Origin: Synechococcales cyanobacterium bin2.concoct.b11b12b14.033
GTDB lineage: Bacteria; Cyanobacteriota; Vampirovibrionia; Caenarcaniphilales; Caenarcanaceae
Direction of reading: 5' to 3'
Length of the DNA: 52,934 nt
Assembly (NCBI GenBank): GCA_013298875.1
Contig: JAAFJH010000007.1
Location: 1 to 52,934, forward strand
The notes under the pieces were generated by a model. It saw nothing but the letters and a program-made list of their open reading frames with translations, was not told where the DNA came from and searched no databases. Shown piece after piece: positions 36,329 to 45,052 of this stretch (position 1 is the first letter of the stretch; the number at the start of each line of letters is the position of its first letter). The translations under genes and the position numbers were made by a program.

Positions 36329-37172
36329 AAACTCTCAAATTATCGATTAAACGGGTTTTATTAATACCAAAATAAGCAGCAATCAATAAACGAAAAGGTG
36401 AATTTTTATTATTTACAATTTCTAAATTATCTTCACTTCTCGCTTCCAGATAGTCAATTGTAAAACCTTGAGTACTTAAATTCAATTTAGCCAAGTTTAA
36501 AGCCTCTAAAATACTTAATTTGTTTTTTATATTTTCCGCTGTTTCCATCAAGGTTAAATATATTTGGCTAGCTTGACTCACCTCTAATTCAGTTAAATAT
36601 TTATTACGTGAACTTAAAGCTAAGCCGCCACTATTCCGCACAATCGAAACTGGGATAATGTCAATATTTAAATCCAAATCTTTTAACATCAAACGAATTA
36701 AAGTTAATTGCTGAAAGTCTTTTTCGCCAAAATAAGCTTGAGTTGGCTGAATTAAGTTAAATAATTTCAAAACAATAGTCAAAACTCCCGCAAAATGATT
36801 AGGCCTAGTCTTTCCGCATAAACAATTAGCAACTTTTTTGCGCGGTATTACTTTGCTCAAATTTTCTTGGCCTTCCGGATAAATTTCTTCAGCGGTCGGA
36901 GTAAAAATCAAATCGACGCCAATACTTTTACATAATTGAATATCTTTTTCCAAAGTACGAGGATATTTATTTAAATCTTCATTTTGCCCGAACTGAAGAG
37001 GATTAACAAAAATACTTATAATTACAATATCGGCTTTTTGTTTGGCTTCTTTTAATAAGGCTAAGTGTCCTTCATGTAAAGCTCCCATAGTTGGAACCAA
37101 AGCAATTTTTAAGTCTGGATTTAAACCATTTCGATAAGCTATTAATTCTCTGACTGAATCAATTATTTTCAT
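36318..37172 (-). CDS. panC: Pantothenate synthetase
   Basis: Joins pantoate and beta-alanine using ATP. VPTMGALHEGH at 26-36 holds the HxGH nucleotide motif, and SIFVNPLQFGQNEDLNKYPRT, FGEKDFQQL and SSRNKYL complete the signature. 284 residues, normal. panB and panD are not in the window. Feeds coaBC at 15.7 kb. Confidence 0.96.
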   Translation of the reverse strand: MKIIDSVRELIAYRNGLNPDLKIALVPTMGALHEGHLALLKEAKQKADIVIISIFVNPLQFGQNEDLNKYPRTLEKDIQLCKSIGVDLIFTPTAEEIYPEGQENLSKVIPRKKVANCLCGKTRPNHFAGVLTIVLKLFNLIQPTQAYFGEKDFQQLTLIRLMLKDLDLNIDIIPVSIVRNSGGLALSSRNKYLTELEVSQASQIYLTLMETAENIKNKLSILEALNLAKLNLSTQGFTIDYLEARSEDNLEIVNNKNSPFRLLIAAYFGINKTRLIDNLRVFNF

Positions 37173-37342
37173 TTATTTGTTAAGATAATTATTTAATTTT
37201 AATACAATACTAATTATCAATTGGTATAAGCAATAAGTGCTAGCATAAACCGTCTATTTAAATAAACGAGGGTGAGTTTTATATGTTAGTCTTTTAATAA
37301 TTCGAATCCAGAAATTTTATACTCAGCCTATAAACTCATCAC

Positions 37343-38926
37343 ATGAGACCGTCAATTTATTCTTCTTTAGCTTTTTTACTTGTTTGGGCTAGTCTTATTA
37401 TTTGCCAAAGTAGCTCAGCTTACACCAAATCAAATATTCGCATTGGTATTATTCAGCATTTTGGTAAAAAAAATAATCAAACATTATCTATTAAAGCCAA
37501 AACTGGCCAAAAAAATCTACAAGTTATATTTCCTCAATTACCACTTATCCTTGATGTTGAGAAAAATCAGGTTTTATTAACTAATAATTTAAATATAAAA
37601 ACCAATTATATTAGCTTAGATTACCCACTAGAACAAAAAACTAAAGTCATTGCTGGGGCTTACCGTACTTATGAAAATGCTGAATACTGGTCAGAAACAC
37701 TAAAAGAAAGATTTCCGGAATATAATTGGCAAATTCTCTACCCAGACCCTTGGATTATACAAGCTGAATCAGATAATCCGGAAGAAACTTTACGCAGACT
37801 CAAAAGTCAAAATTTTTCGGCTTCTTGGTTTAAAGATAGTTTTTCACAAGTTAAATCATTAAGCTGGACTAGTTTGGCTCCTATTGGCTTACAAACGCAA
37901 AATCCGGCCGAAACATTTCAGTTTAATCGGCGTAAAATTATTATTCGTCCTTTAAATAATGATTTAATTGAATTGAATGGTAAAGCTTATGCAGGCTTTA
38001 TTGAAATTATCCCGGATTCTTTTGGTAATTATTCGGTTATTAATGAATTACCAATTGAAGAATATTTAAGAGGAGTAATACCTTTTGAAATTGGTGCTGA
38101 TTCGCCTCAGGCGGCTCTGGAGACCCAAGCTATTTTAGCACGCACTTATGCTTTAGCTAATTATAAGCGTTTTTCTCCCGAAAATTACCATTTATGTGCT
38201 TCACAGCATTGTCAGGTTTATGGTGGTTTAAGTGCTGCTAATAAGGTTACTGACCAAGCCATTCAAAATACAAGTGGTTTAATTCTCAAAAATAAATATA
38301 ATCAAATTGCCCAAATTTTTTATTATTCGACGGATGGAGGCTATTCAGCTAACTTTACTGATATTTGGCCGGCCCGCAATCCTCGTTCAATTAAAGACTT
38401 AAGCGGACAATCAACTTGTTCTAATTTACCCAAAAGATTTAATTTGGCAAATGAAGAAGACTTGAAAGTATTTTTAACTTCTCCTGAAGCTGCTAAGGAT
38501 TGGAATTGTTATGATTCAGTTTCACCAAGTTTTAGATGGCAAAAAACAATTGAGAAAAAATTATTGACCCAGACTTTAGATAAAGCAAAAAAAAGATGGC
38601 AGTTTGCCTGGCCAGAGTTTAAGCAAATAAATGATATTGAAATCACGGAAAGAAGCTCGACTGGGCATGTTTTGAAATTATTAGTTAAAACTGATCAAAA
38701 AAACTTTATAATTGAAAGAGATGAAGTTCGTAGTGCTTTGGGAGGTTTAAAAAGTTCTTTATTTATACTTGAAAAAACCGATGATAAAATTATAATTAAA
38801 GGTGGGGGGTTTGGTCATTCAGTGGGGCTTAGCCAATTTGGAGCCAGGTATTTAGCTTCTACGGGAATACCTTATCAAAATATTCTTAAAATTTATTTTC
38901 CAAATTATATGCTTGGCCGAATTTAG
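37343..38926 (+). CDS. SpoIID/LytB-domain secreted protein
   Basis: 527 residues. Signal peptide (SLAFLLVWASLIICQSSSA), then a SPOR-like segment near 105-150 (VIAGAYRTYENAEYWSETL), then the SpoIID domain: INELPIEEYLRGVIPFEIG, AQAILARTYAL-like ETQAILARTYALANY, YYSTDGGYSANF and the GGGFGHSVGLSQFGA motif near 490. SpoIID family proteins cleave denuded glycan strands; in non-sporulating cyanobacteria they act in ordinary wall remodelling. Catalytic Glu is probably in the EEYLRGV segment. Confidence 0.88.
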   Translation: MRPSIYSSLAFLLVWASLIICQSSSAYTKSNIRIGIIQHFGKKNNQTLSIKAKTGQKNLQVIFPQLPLILDVEKNQVLLTNNLNIKTNYISLDYPLEQKTKVIAGAYRTYENAEYWSETLKERFPEYNWQILYPDPWIIQAESDNPEETLRRLKSQNFSASWFKDSFSQVKSLSWTSLAPIGLQTQNPAETFQFNRRKIIIRPLNNDLIELNGKAYAGFIEIIPDSFGNYSVINELPIEEYLRGVIPFEIGADSPQAALETQAILARTYALANYKRFSPENYHLCASQHCQVYGGLSAANKVTDQAIQNTSGLILKNKYNQIAQIFYYSTDGGYSANFTDIWPARNPRSIKDLSGQSTCSNLPKRFNLANEEDLKVFLTSPEAAKDWNCYDSVSPSFRWQKTIEKKLLTQTLDKAKKRWQFAWPEFKQINDIEITERSSTGHVLKLLVKTDQKNFIIERDEVRSALGGLKSSLFILEKTDDKIIIKGGGFGHSVGLSQFGARYLASTGIPYQNILKIYFPNYMLGRI

Positions 38927-38984
38927 CAATAAAACTAAAACTTGAATTAAAGAAAAATATTTATCTAAATAACTTAATTAAAGT

Positions 38985-39086
38985 TTTTTATTACCCGCTA
39001 AACTTGCAAGCTTTCTTCCTGCATGACTGAATGACTTTTTATTACCCGCTAAACTTGCAAGCTTTCTTCCTGCATGACTGAATGAC
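38985..39086. repeat. 51-bp perfect tandem duplication between convergent genes
   Basis: 38985-39035 and 39036-39086 are identical. The unit contains ATTACCCGCTAAACTTGCAA and lies between the SpoIID and DUF3999 gene ends. No hairpin plus T-run is evident. The spacer region otherwise holds nothing. Confidence 0.95.
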
Positions 39087-39125
39087 TGAAAAAGTTGATG
39101 CAAAGCAAGCTGAATAAATAAAAGA

Positions 39126-40451
39126 TTATGATTTTGGATTAATTTTTACGGTATTCCAGATATACCATGTAATCAATAATATTAAAGTTCCGGCTAATAA
39201 ATAAGGTAAATAAGTTGAGCTTTCTAAATGGTTTTTAGGAATAGGTTGGTCTTGGTACTGTGGGTTTCGTTTTAAGCTAATAATGGTCGCTGTCGAAAAT
39301 TCATTTATTTCATTTTGTTTAATTCTTTCGGCTAAGTCATAATCAGGAATTTCGGCTTTTTTACTTTTGGCATAAATTGTAAAGGGTTTTTCAAAGGTAT
39401 TATCAGCGATGAATTTCAAATACATTTTTTTGCTTAAGCCAGCCGCTTTGATTGGGACTATTTCTGCATTATTTCCCTGATTAATTTCTAATAAATAATA
39501 ATTACAATTCTGCTCATTAATTGTTATCTCTAAGTTAGAAGAAGTATTGAATTTGTAAAAAGATGAATTAGTTAAATGTTGCAAATCAGGATTTTCTAAA
39601 TAGTCAATTTCCTTTTTGGATGAGCAAAATAAATTAATCGCTCTCGAAAAATTATTCTCATTAAATTCAAAAACTATTTTATCAAAGTAATATTTCTTTT
39701 TTTGTGAGTCTAATAACCAAATACTTTTATTTTTAGAACTTAAATCAGTTTTTTCTCTCAAATCTATCTTTTGAAGGGGTAAATTAATTTTATTATATTC
39801 AAGACTTTTATTTTTATATTTAGTACTAATTTCTGTAATTGAAAGGGGCTTTTGATTTTTGGTTAAACTTATTTCTAATTTTAAAAATTTATAAGTGCTA
39901 GTTGGAATCGGTAATGAAAGAAGCTTAAAATCAATTTTTTGTTCTGGTAAATAAGTAGACATTATTTTTAAATTTTCTTTTAATAATTTCCATTCTTCTT
40001 TTTCAGAATCACGTCCCCAAACGCTTACTTGATGATCAAAATTATTTTCGGTTACTTCCAAGTTAATTTCATTTATTTCTGTTAATTTATCTTTATCTAA
40101 AATAAGTTCTAAATATTGTTTTTTATTTTTTAATACCGATTGATTATAAACCTTCAAAGCTGGAATGACTTTTGCTTGATCTGAAGAAACTTCTATAAGA
40201 TAAGGAATTTCTTTTCTGTTTTTATCTAATATTCTTAAATCATAATTATTAGTACCTTCGAGTAAGTCAATTGGAATTTCAGCTTTAAAATTAATATTAT
40301 TTTTAGCAGGCTGGGAGCTTGATAATTCAATCTGAGCTATTCTTTGATACTGCCTAATTTCTACCGCATAAACCGAACTAGACAAAAGTAAAGCAAAACC
40401 TAATAATTGATAAATTTTTTGTAAAGTAACTTTATTCATTTTGATATTCAT
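39126..40451 (-). CDS. DUF3999-like membrane protein
   Basis: 441 residues. A signal peptide (QLLGFALLLSSSVYA) is followed by a large beta-rich periplasmic region and a single C-terminal helix (LPYLLAGTLILLITWYIW). The opening QYQRIAQIELSSSQ and the later interface EISLTKNQKPLSITEI fit DUF3999, a family that is usually encoded next to DUF2339 membrane proteins, as here. It begins 9 nt after the DUF2339 gene ends. The function of the pair is not known; an envelope role is likely. Confidence 0.7.
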   Translation of the reverse strand: MNIKMNKVTLQKIYQLLGFALLLSSSVYAVEIRQYQRIAQIELSSSQPAKNNINFKAEIPIDLLEGTNNYDLRILDKNRKEIPYLIEVSSDQAKVIPALKVYNQSVLKNKKQYLELILDKDKLTEINEINLEVTENNFDHQVSVWGRDSEKEEWKLLKENLKIMSTYLPEQKIDFKLLSLPIPTSTYKFLKLEISLTKNQKPLSITEISTKYKNKSLEYNKINLPLQKIDLREKTDLSSKNKSIWLLDSQKKKYYFDKIVFEFNENNFSRAINLFCSSKKEIDYLENPDLQHLTNSSFYKFNTSSNLEITINEQNCNYYLLEINQGNNAEIVPIKAAGLSKKMYLKFIADNTFEKPFTIYAKSKKAEIPDYDLAERIKQNEINEFSTATIISLKRNPQYQDQPIPKNHLESSTYLPYLLAGTLILLITWYIWNTVKINPKS

Positions 40452-40459
40452 AATATATT

Positions 40460-40690
40460 TTAATTTTTCCTTTTTGCTTTAAATTTCTGTTCTAAAAATG
40501 AACATAATAATAAAATAGAACCAAAAACTAATAAACTTAAACCTCTAAAAATCGGCTCTAAATCTACTAAATCTCTAAAATAAACTTTTAAGCCAATGAA
40601 TACAAATAAAATATATGATATTAAAATATAATCTTTTTGTTTTTTTAATAAACCTAAAATATAAATTCCCAAGGCCAAAAGCGAATACAA
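40460..40690 (-). CDS. DUF2339 membrane protein, C-terminal fragment
   Basis: The last 76 or so residues of the broken DUF2339 gene: two to three helices (SLLALGIYILGLL, ISYILFVFIGLKVYF, LLVFGSILLLCSFLEQ) and a basic end. It repeats YSLLALGIYILGLL from the preceding fragment because of the 61-bp duplication. The start shown is only the first in-frame Met-like codon after the frame break. Confidence 0.75.
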   Translation of the reverse strand: MYSLLALGIYILGLLKKQKDYILISYILFVFIGLKVYFRDLVDLEPIFRGLSLLVFGSILLLCSFLEQKFKAKRKN

Positions 40691-41567
40691 AATAGATAAA
40701 GAAATTTAATAAACCTAAAATATAAATTCCCAAGGCCAAAAGCGAATACAAAATAGATAAAGAAATTTGATAATTAGCTTCTGAATCAGTTTGTGCATAA
40801 GTGAATAAATAAACTTCTCGCCGAATAATTAACATACTTAGTATTATACCAGTACTAAATATAATTATTGGTAATTTGCTCAGAGAGAGATATTTGAACT
40901 GTTTGTGTAATAGAAATAAATTAGAAAGTAATAATAATAAAATCAAAGTTATTAAATGAGACCAAATAATTTCGCTTTTTTTATAGTAGCTTAAAGTAGA
41001 AAATATATTATTTGAAATCATTAATAAAACTACCCAGAAACATGAAATCAAAATTAACTTAGATCTATTTTGTTCTTTTAATTGAGTTTTACAGAAAAAC
41101 CAAATCATAATGCTTCCAAATAAAATTAATAAGGCTAAATGAAACTCTTGGGAAAAATTACTAAATGGAAATAAGGTCTGAGCCAGGCCATGAAATTCAC
41201 GCGAAAAACTAAGCAAAGAAAAAAGTAAAATCCCAGCCCACAAAGCCAAAGTAATAATTGAATTTTGTTTTGTTTTTTCAAGTTCACTGGTAATGGTCGT
41301 AACTTCGTATTTTTTTAAACAGTAAAAGAAAGCTACCACCGAAACCAAACCAGAAATAGTCGCTAAATTAAATGGGTAATATTTACGCTCCGGAAAACTA
41401 TAAGCTGAATGAATAATTTCATCTACCATCAAAAGCCGGAAAGCAATAATTACTAAAATGAAACAATAATTAAAACGCAAGAAATACAATTCTTTTTTGC
41501 TGGATAACCAGGCAAGTAAAATCGCTTCCAAAGCCCAAGTAATACTAACAAATTGAACCGGTACCAT
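40575..41567 (-). CDS. DUF2339 membrane protein, middle fragment
   Basis: 330 residues, about nine helices, in the frame between the two duplications. The natural coding part is from the 40-bp repeat (about 41567) to the first 61-bp copy (about 40700); after that the frame is wrong and the tail NFFIYFVFAFGLGNL and onward is spurious. Families with this many helices in DUF2339 are thought to be envelope-related. Confidence 0.75.
   Translation of the reverse strand: MVPVQFVSITWALEAILLAWLSSKKELYFLRFNYCFILVIIAFRLLMVDEIIHSAYSFPERKYYPFNLATISGLVSVVAFFYCLKKYEVTTITSELEKTKQNSIITLALWAGILLFSLLSFSREFHGLAQTLFPFSNFSQEFHLALLILFGSIMIWFFCKTQLKEQNRSKLILISCFWVVLLMISNNIFSTLSYYKKSEIIWSHLITLILLLLLSNLFLLHKQFKYLSLSKLPIIIFSTGIILSMLIIRREVYLFTYAQTDSEANYQISLSILYSLLALGIYILGLLNFFIYFVFAFGLGNLYFRFIKKTKRLYFNIIYFICIHWLKSLF
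40644..40765. repeat. 61-bp perfect tandem duplication in the DUF2339 gene
   Basis: 40644-40704 repeats exactly at 40705-40765, with three further matching bases. 61 is not a multiple of three, so it shifts the frame. Confidence 0.97.
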
Positions 41568-42771
41568 TAGCCGAATTGCTACCGTTAAAAAAGCTAACCG
41601 GTACCATTAGCCGAATTGCTACCGTTAAAAAAGCTACCGACAAGCTCATGAAAATATTGAAGTCTCTTTTACTTAAGCTCTCTTTGCTCATTAATTGCCG
41701 GCATAAAAATGAATAAAGAAAGGCTATTAAAATACAAATAATACCCAAATAAATTAAGTATTTGCCCGACAGAGCTATTAATGCAAGTAAAACACTAAAT
41801 ATTCCGCTAATAATTAAAAGACATAAATCAAAAGCATCCAGCTGTTCGGCTCTTTTGACCGCTCGGTAAGAAGAAATGGCTGTATATAAAATAAAAAATC
41901 CTGCCAAAAACAATAAATAATTAGCTAATTGAAAGCTAGCATTATGATGAATTAGTAGTAAGTTATGTGAATCAATTAAAAGAATTGCCCAAATGAGTAA
42001 GAAAATATAATTGCTGCTCAGAGAAAGCCATTTGAGGATTTTCCAATTTCTTTGATAAGCAATAAATAGTACCCCCAAAGTCAAAATAAAATAATAAGCA
42101 CCAATCAAAATAAAATCTTTTTCACTGCTAGGAGCCAAAATTGGTACTAAAAAACCGCCTATTATTCCAAAAACGGCAATAGCTTGTGAATTATACCTTA
42201 AAGCCTGAGCCACCACCAAAGCAGTAATTGATAAAAAACAAATAAAAGCAATTGGCCAATTTATAAGATGAAAAGTATATTGTGCAAACCAAGTTGTTAA
42301 AAATAAAACTACCTGCCCAAGACCCATAAAGCCAACAGTAGCCCTTTGATAATTTTTCTTTTGGCAATACTCTCCAATTACCAAAGCTCCAAGGCCAAAA
42401 ATATACCCAAGTAATACTCTCAAAATTGGACCAATCCAGCCTTTATCGACCGAAACTTTAAAGAAAATTGCGACAGCGAAAATAACAGTTAAAGCACCAA
42501 ATAAATTTATCAGATTAATTTTAGGAAATTCCCATTTTGCTCGAATAAAAGATTTTTGAACCGGGGATTTAATAGTTTTAGCCAGCAAATTATTATTTGA
42601 AATTATTCGACTTTCTAAATCAGCTTTTGGAAGGCTTTCATTATTTGGCTTTTTTGCTTGGATATTTTCTATAAATAAAGCTTTTTCAACTTTTTCTAAT
42701 CTATCAGTTAGTTGTTCAATTGAGCTTTTTAATGAAATAAATTCTTTTTGGAGGTCAAAATTATCAGACAT
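41545..42771 (-). CDS. DUF2339 membrane protein, N-terminal fragment
   Basis: Starts at ATG 42771 (MSDNFDLQKEF); a TTG at 42792 would lie inside the neighbouring IS1 element. The first 45 residues form a coiled coil (FISLKSSIEQLTDRLEKVEK), then about ten helices begin near 100 (NLFGALTVIFAVAIFFKVSVDKGWIGP, typical of DUF2339). The frame breaks at the 40-bp duplication. If both duplications are collapsed, 40460-42771 is one gene of about 736 residues. The insertion element abuts its start codon and removes its ribosome-binding site. Confidence 0.8.
   Translation of the reverse strand: MSDNFDLQKEFISLKSSIEQLTDRLEKVEKALFIENIQAKKPNNESLPKADLESRIISNNNLLAKTIKSPVQKSFIRAKWEFPKINLINLFGALTVIFAVAIFFKVSVDKGWIGPILRVLLGYIFGLGALVIGEYCQKKNYQRATVGFMGLGQVVLFLTTWFAQYTFHLINWPIAFICFLSITALVVAQALRYNSQAIAVFGIIGGFLVPILAPSSEKDFILIGAYYFILTLGVLFIAYQRNWKILKWLSLSSNYIFLLIWAILLIDSHNLLLIHHNASFQLANYLLFLAGFFILYTAISSYRAVKRAEQLDAFDLCLLIISGIFSVLLALIALSGKYLIYLGIICILIAFLYSFLCRQLMSKESLSKRDFNIFMSLSVAFLTVAIRLMVPVSFFNGSNSANGTGSIC
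41556..41635. repeat. 40-bp perfect tandem duplication in the DUF2339 gene
   Basis: 41556-41595 repeats exactly at 41596-41635 (unit starts AACCGGTACCATTAGCCGAA). The length shifts the frame between the N-terminal and middle fragments. Confidence 0.97.
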
Positions 42772-42837
42772 AAAATATTTGTGAGTTTTCAATAGAATGA
42801 TAATATACTAAAGAGCGAAAAGGTTACTAAATATATT

Positions 42838-43275
42838 ATGTGTATAGAAAATCCGAAATGTCCAAAGTGTTCAGCTAAAACATGGAAAAATGGTCATGTT
42901 AGAAAACAAAACAAGCAACGCTTTAAATGCTCTCAGTGCCATCATCAATTTGTTGAAAATCCTGAAATAATTGTTGCGGCTAAGCCAGAGTGGTTTAAAG
43001 TTTTAGCTCAACTTCTTTATATGATGGGAATGTCTATGAATTCAATTGCTAGACTTTTGCAAGTTTCAGCTTCTAGTGTACTGGGATGGGTCAGGACATT
43101 TGCAGAAAATAATTATTCAAAACCAATTCCTTCTTCCAGCATTGTGATGGAATTGGATGAAATGTGGCATTATATTGGATCAAAAAAAACAAGTTTTGGA
43201 TATGGAAAGCTGTTGATAGAGTTACAAACCAGCTTGTTGACTGGGAATGTGGGAATCGCAGTACAAATACCTTAA
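42838..43275 (+). CDS. IS1 transposase, first frame (InsA-like)
   Basis: 145 residues when read without frameshifting. The N-terminal zinc finger is visible as CPKC...C-x2-C (KCPKCSAKTW, FKCSQCHHQF), followed by a helix-turn-helix (MSMNSIARLLQVSASSVLGWV) that binds the inverted repeats, and the start of the catalytic domain ELDEMWHYIG. Read alone, the product acts in IS1 as a repressor and binding protein; the full transposase needs the -1 shift at 43182-43190. Confidence 0.88.
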   Translation: MCIENPKCPKCSAKTWKNGHVRKQNKQRFKCSQCHHQFVENPEIIVAAKPEWFKVLAQLLYMMGMSMNSIARLLQVSASSVLGWVRTFAENNYSKPIPSSSIVMELDEMWHYIGSKKTSFGYGKLLIELQTSLLTGNVGIAVQIP

Positions 43276-43592
43276 AACGTCTTTGGGAGAGGTTAGAGAA
43301 ATGGGATGTTTGTGTTTACTGCACTGACAATTGGGAATCGTATGTACAGGTAATTCCTAAAGATAAATTAATTCAAAGCAAGTCAGAGACAGATTGTATT
43401 GAAAGAAATAACTGCCAACAAAGGCATTGGTTTGCAAGGTTTCAGAGAAAGACAATTTCTCCTTCTAAGTCTTTTGAGATGGTAGATTTGACCATAGGCC
43501 TATTCTCAAAGTTTCATACCGGAAAGCTCCTTGATAAATTGATTGAATTTTTACATTCCAACTTCTTCTCTATATTTACTCATTCTAGCTAG
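43164..43592 (+). CDS. IS1 transposase, second frame (InsB'-like, via -1 shift)
   Basis: The natural product is the fusion: after SKK the -1 frame reads NKFWIWKAVDRVTNQLVDW and supplies the rest of the DDE catalytic domain (CTDNWESY with the second Asp, then ETDCIERNNCQQRHWFARFQR with the Glu/His region typical of IS1 InsB). The ATG-like start at 43164 is not expected to be used. The fusion is about 250 residues, as in other IS1 members with a single longer zinc-finger form. Confidence 0.85.
   Translation: MALYWIKKNKFWIWKAVDRVTNQLVDWECGNRSTNTLKRLWERLEKWDVCVYCTDNWESYVQVIPKDKLIQSKSETDCIERNNCQQRHWFARFQRKTISPSKSFEMVDLTIGLFSKFHTGKLLDKLIEFLHSNFFSIFTHSS
43182..43190 (+). promoter_or_regulatory. Programmed -1 ribosomal frameshift site
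   Basis: AAAAAAAAC (eight A then C) sits where the two transposase frames overlap. In frame 0 the codons are TCA AAA AAA ACA; slipping back one base gives AAA AAA AAC and continues in the catalytic frame. IS1 uses the same type of A-run. Confidence 0.75.
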
Positions 43593-43753
43593 AACTCTCA
43601 AATATTTAAATAGCTACCTAAACTATTTTCCCATCTCTTATAGCTTTCAAGCTAGCTTCATAAGTTTCTCGGCTGTTTTTTGTTATATTGTGTACTTCGT
43701 CCAATTCAAAATAATTCAATTCACCCTTAATTCAATCTATTAGTTTTAATTAC

Positions 43754-45052
43754 TTAAATATTATTCCTTCTAAATTCAAGTTGATTTAAAAGTTCAAATA
43801 TAAGTTTAAAATCCATTACTATTTCATCATAAATTTTATAATCCCATAAACTTTTAAAAATTGGTGGCTCAAAAAACTGCTTAGTGCCAGCTTCAATCGC
43901 AATATATAATTTATTTTCTTTGAATGAAAACTGAAAATTTTGTCCGGTTTTATGTACATAATTAACCATTTTCTCTAAAACTTTACTTGAAAGTGTATAA
44001 AAAGCTTCAGTACTATCATTACCAAAAACTTTGAATAGTTCATTAAACTCAACATTATCTAAAAGTATTTCAGAGCCAAAATTAGAATTAGTACCAAAGG
44101 GTATTTGTATGTTTACTGGCAAATCAATTACAAAAAATAAACCGTGAAATATTTCATCTTTACTGTCTGAATCTATATCTTGAACATGTAATTCTGAACA
44201 TTGAAATCTTAAAGAGTTTATCTCTCCAGTAATTAAATCATCGCCTTTGTAAATATTACCGTTGTAAAATAATTTACTTTCTTTAAAGTCAGTTTTTTTT
44301 ATAAATTCATGCGGGAAATATTGTAAGTTTTCAGTACCTAAATACTTTATGATTTGGGTAACAATATTTTCTTTAAAATTTCTGTGATATTCGCTAGTAT
44401 GATTCAAAAACCCTTTAATTATAAAGACTCCCCAAGTGGAAATTCCACAAAAAACAAACATAAATATTAGCAGTATAGTATCCCAGCCACTAGCTCCCAT
44501 ACGAAAAGGGACAATGAAATAATTAAATATTAAGAATACTAATAAGTTAGTAATTATAATCGTTATAGTATATGTAAACAATTCAATTAATCTTTGATTC
44601 TCTAACTCTCTTACTTCTCTATTTAGTGAATATATTAAATCCTCTACAAATTGTAAATCTTCTTCAGTAGTTTGTATTTGGGTTTTAAGTTGTTCTGTTT
44701 TGGTAGGATTTAGCTTTATAATTAATTTAATAAAAATTGCAAAAAGTATAACTGGAATAGCAATAGAAAATATTAGTATTATTTTTTGATTACCTTGAAA
44801 CTTAGGAGCAAATAAAATAATTAAAGTACTTAGAATTAGAAAAACAATAGAAATGAATATAATTTTTTGACTTATATATCTAAAAAAATGAAACAAAAAG
44901 CCTTCCGGTTTGTCAGCAAATTGTAAATAAAGCAGTAATAAGGGACAAATTATTATACAGCTGCAAGTATATAAATCTAAACCAGTTGAGAAAAAACGGC
45001 AACTAATACAAAGTGCAATAATTATAAAATAAATAATAGTTTTTTTATTCAC
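43754..45052 (-). CDS. DUF3137-like membrane protein, copy B
   Basis: 432 residues. Two hydrophobic hairpins at about 5-40 and 60-110, a coiled coil (EEDLQFVEDLIYSLNREVRELENQ), another helix pair, then a cytoplasmic C-terminal domain of about 180 residues. That domain (SLRFQCSELHV, DEIFHGLFFVIDLP, SNFGSEILLDNVEF) fits DUF3137 and is about 80 percent identical by eye to the next gene upstream. It overlaps that gene by 4 nt (ATGA). DUF3137 proteins are typically encoded beside LemA, as here. Function unknown. Confidence 0.7.
   Translation of the reverse strand: MNKKTIIYFIIIALCISCRFFSTGLDLYTCSCIIICPLLLLYLQFADKPEGFLFHFFRYISQKIIFISIVFLILSTLIILFAPKFQGNQKIILIFSIAIPVILFAIFIKLIIKLNPTKTEQLKTQIQTTEEDLQFVEDLIYSLNREVRELENQRLIELFTYTITIIITNLLVFLIFNYFIVPFRMGASGWDTILLIFMFVFCGISTWGVFIIKGFLNHTSEYHRNFKENIVTQIIKYLGTENLQYFPHEFIKKTDFKESKLFYNGNIYKGDDLITGEINSLRFQCSELHVQDIDSDSKDEIFHGLFFVIDLPVNIQIPFGTNSNFGSEILLDNVEFNELFKVFGNDSTEAFYTLSSKVLEKMVNYVHKTGQNFQFSFKENKLYIAIEAGTKQFFEPPIFKSLWDYKIYDEIVMDFKLIFELLNQLEFRRNNI

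Larger units (their letters stand above)
42781..43599. mobile_element. IS1-family insertion sequence, apparently intact
   Basis: 819 bp. Imperfect terminal inverted repeats match at 15 of the first 20 positions (GTGAGTTTTCAATAGAATGA and, inverted, GAGAGTTCTAGCTAGAATGA). An 8-bp direct repeat AAATATTT flanks the element (42773-42780 and 43600-43607), within the 8-9 bp duplication usual for IS1. Both transposase frames and the slippage site are present, so the copy looks functional and young. Confidence 0.88.

Noticed and set aside
37295-37320. TTCGAATCC resembling a tRNA T-loop
   Set aside because: No pairing stem around it and no anticodon or acceptor arms. I found no tRNA or rRNA gene in the window.
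38985-39086. CRISPR-like repeat
   Set aside because: Only two adjacent units without spacers, so it is a simple tandem duplication. No CRISPR array or cas gene is in the window.
42773-42780. AAATATTT as an extension of the IS1 inverted repeat
   Set aside because: The octamer is its own complement, so it reads as inverted as well as direct. The family's 8-9 bp target duplication and the start of the GTGAGTT/GAGAGTT ends make it a target duplication.
43618-43719. A 33-residue minus-strand frame, NYFELDEVHNITKNSRETYE, next to the IS1 element
   Set aside because: Coding-like composition but a TTG start with poor spacing to AAGGGTGA, and too short to judge. It might be the remnant of a gene between DUF3137 and DUF2339.
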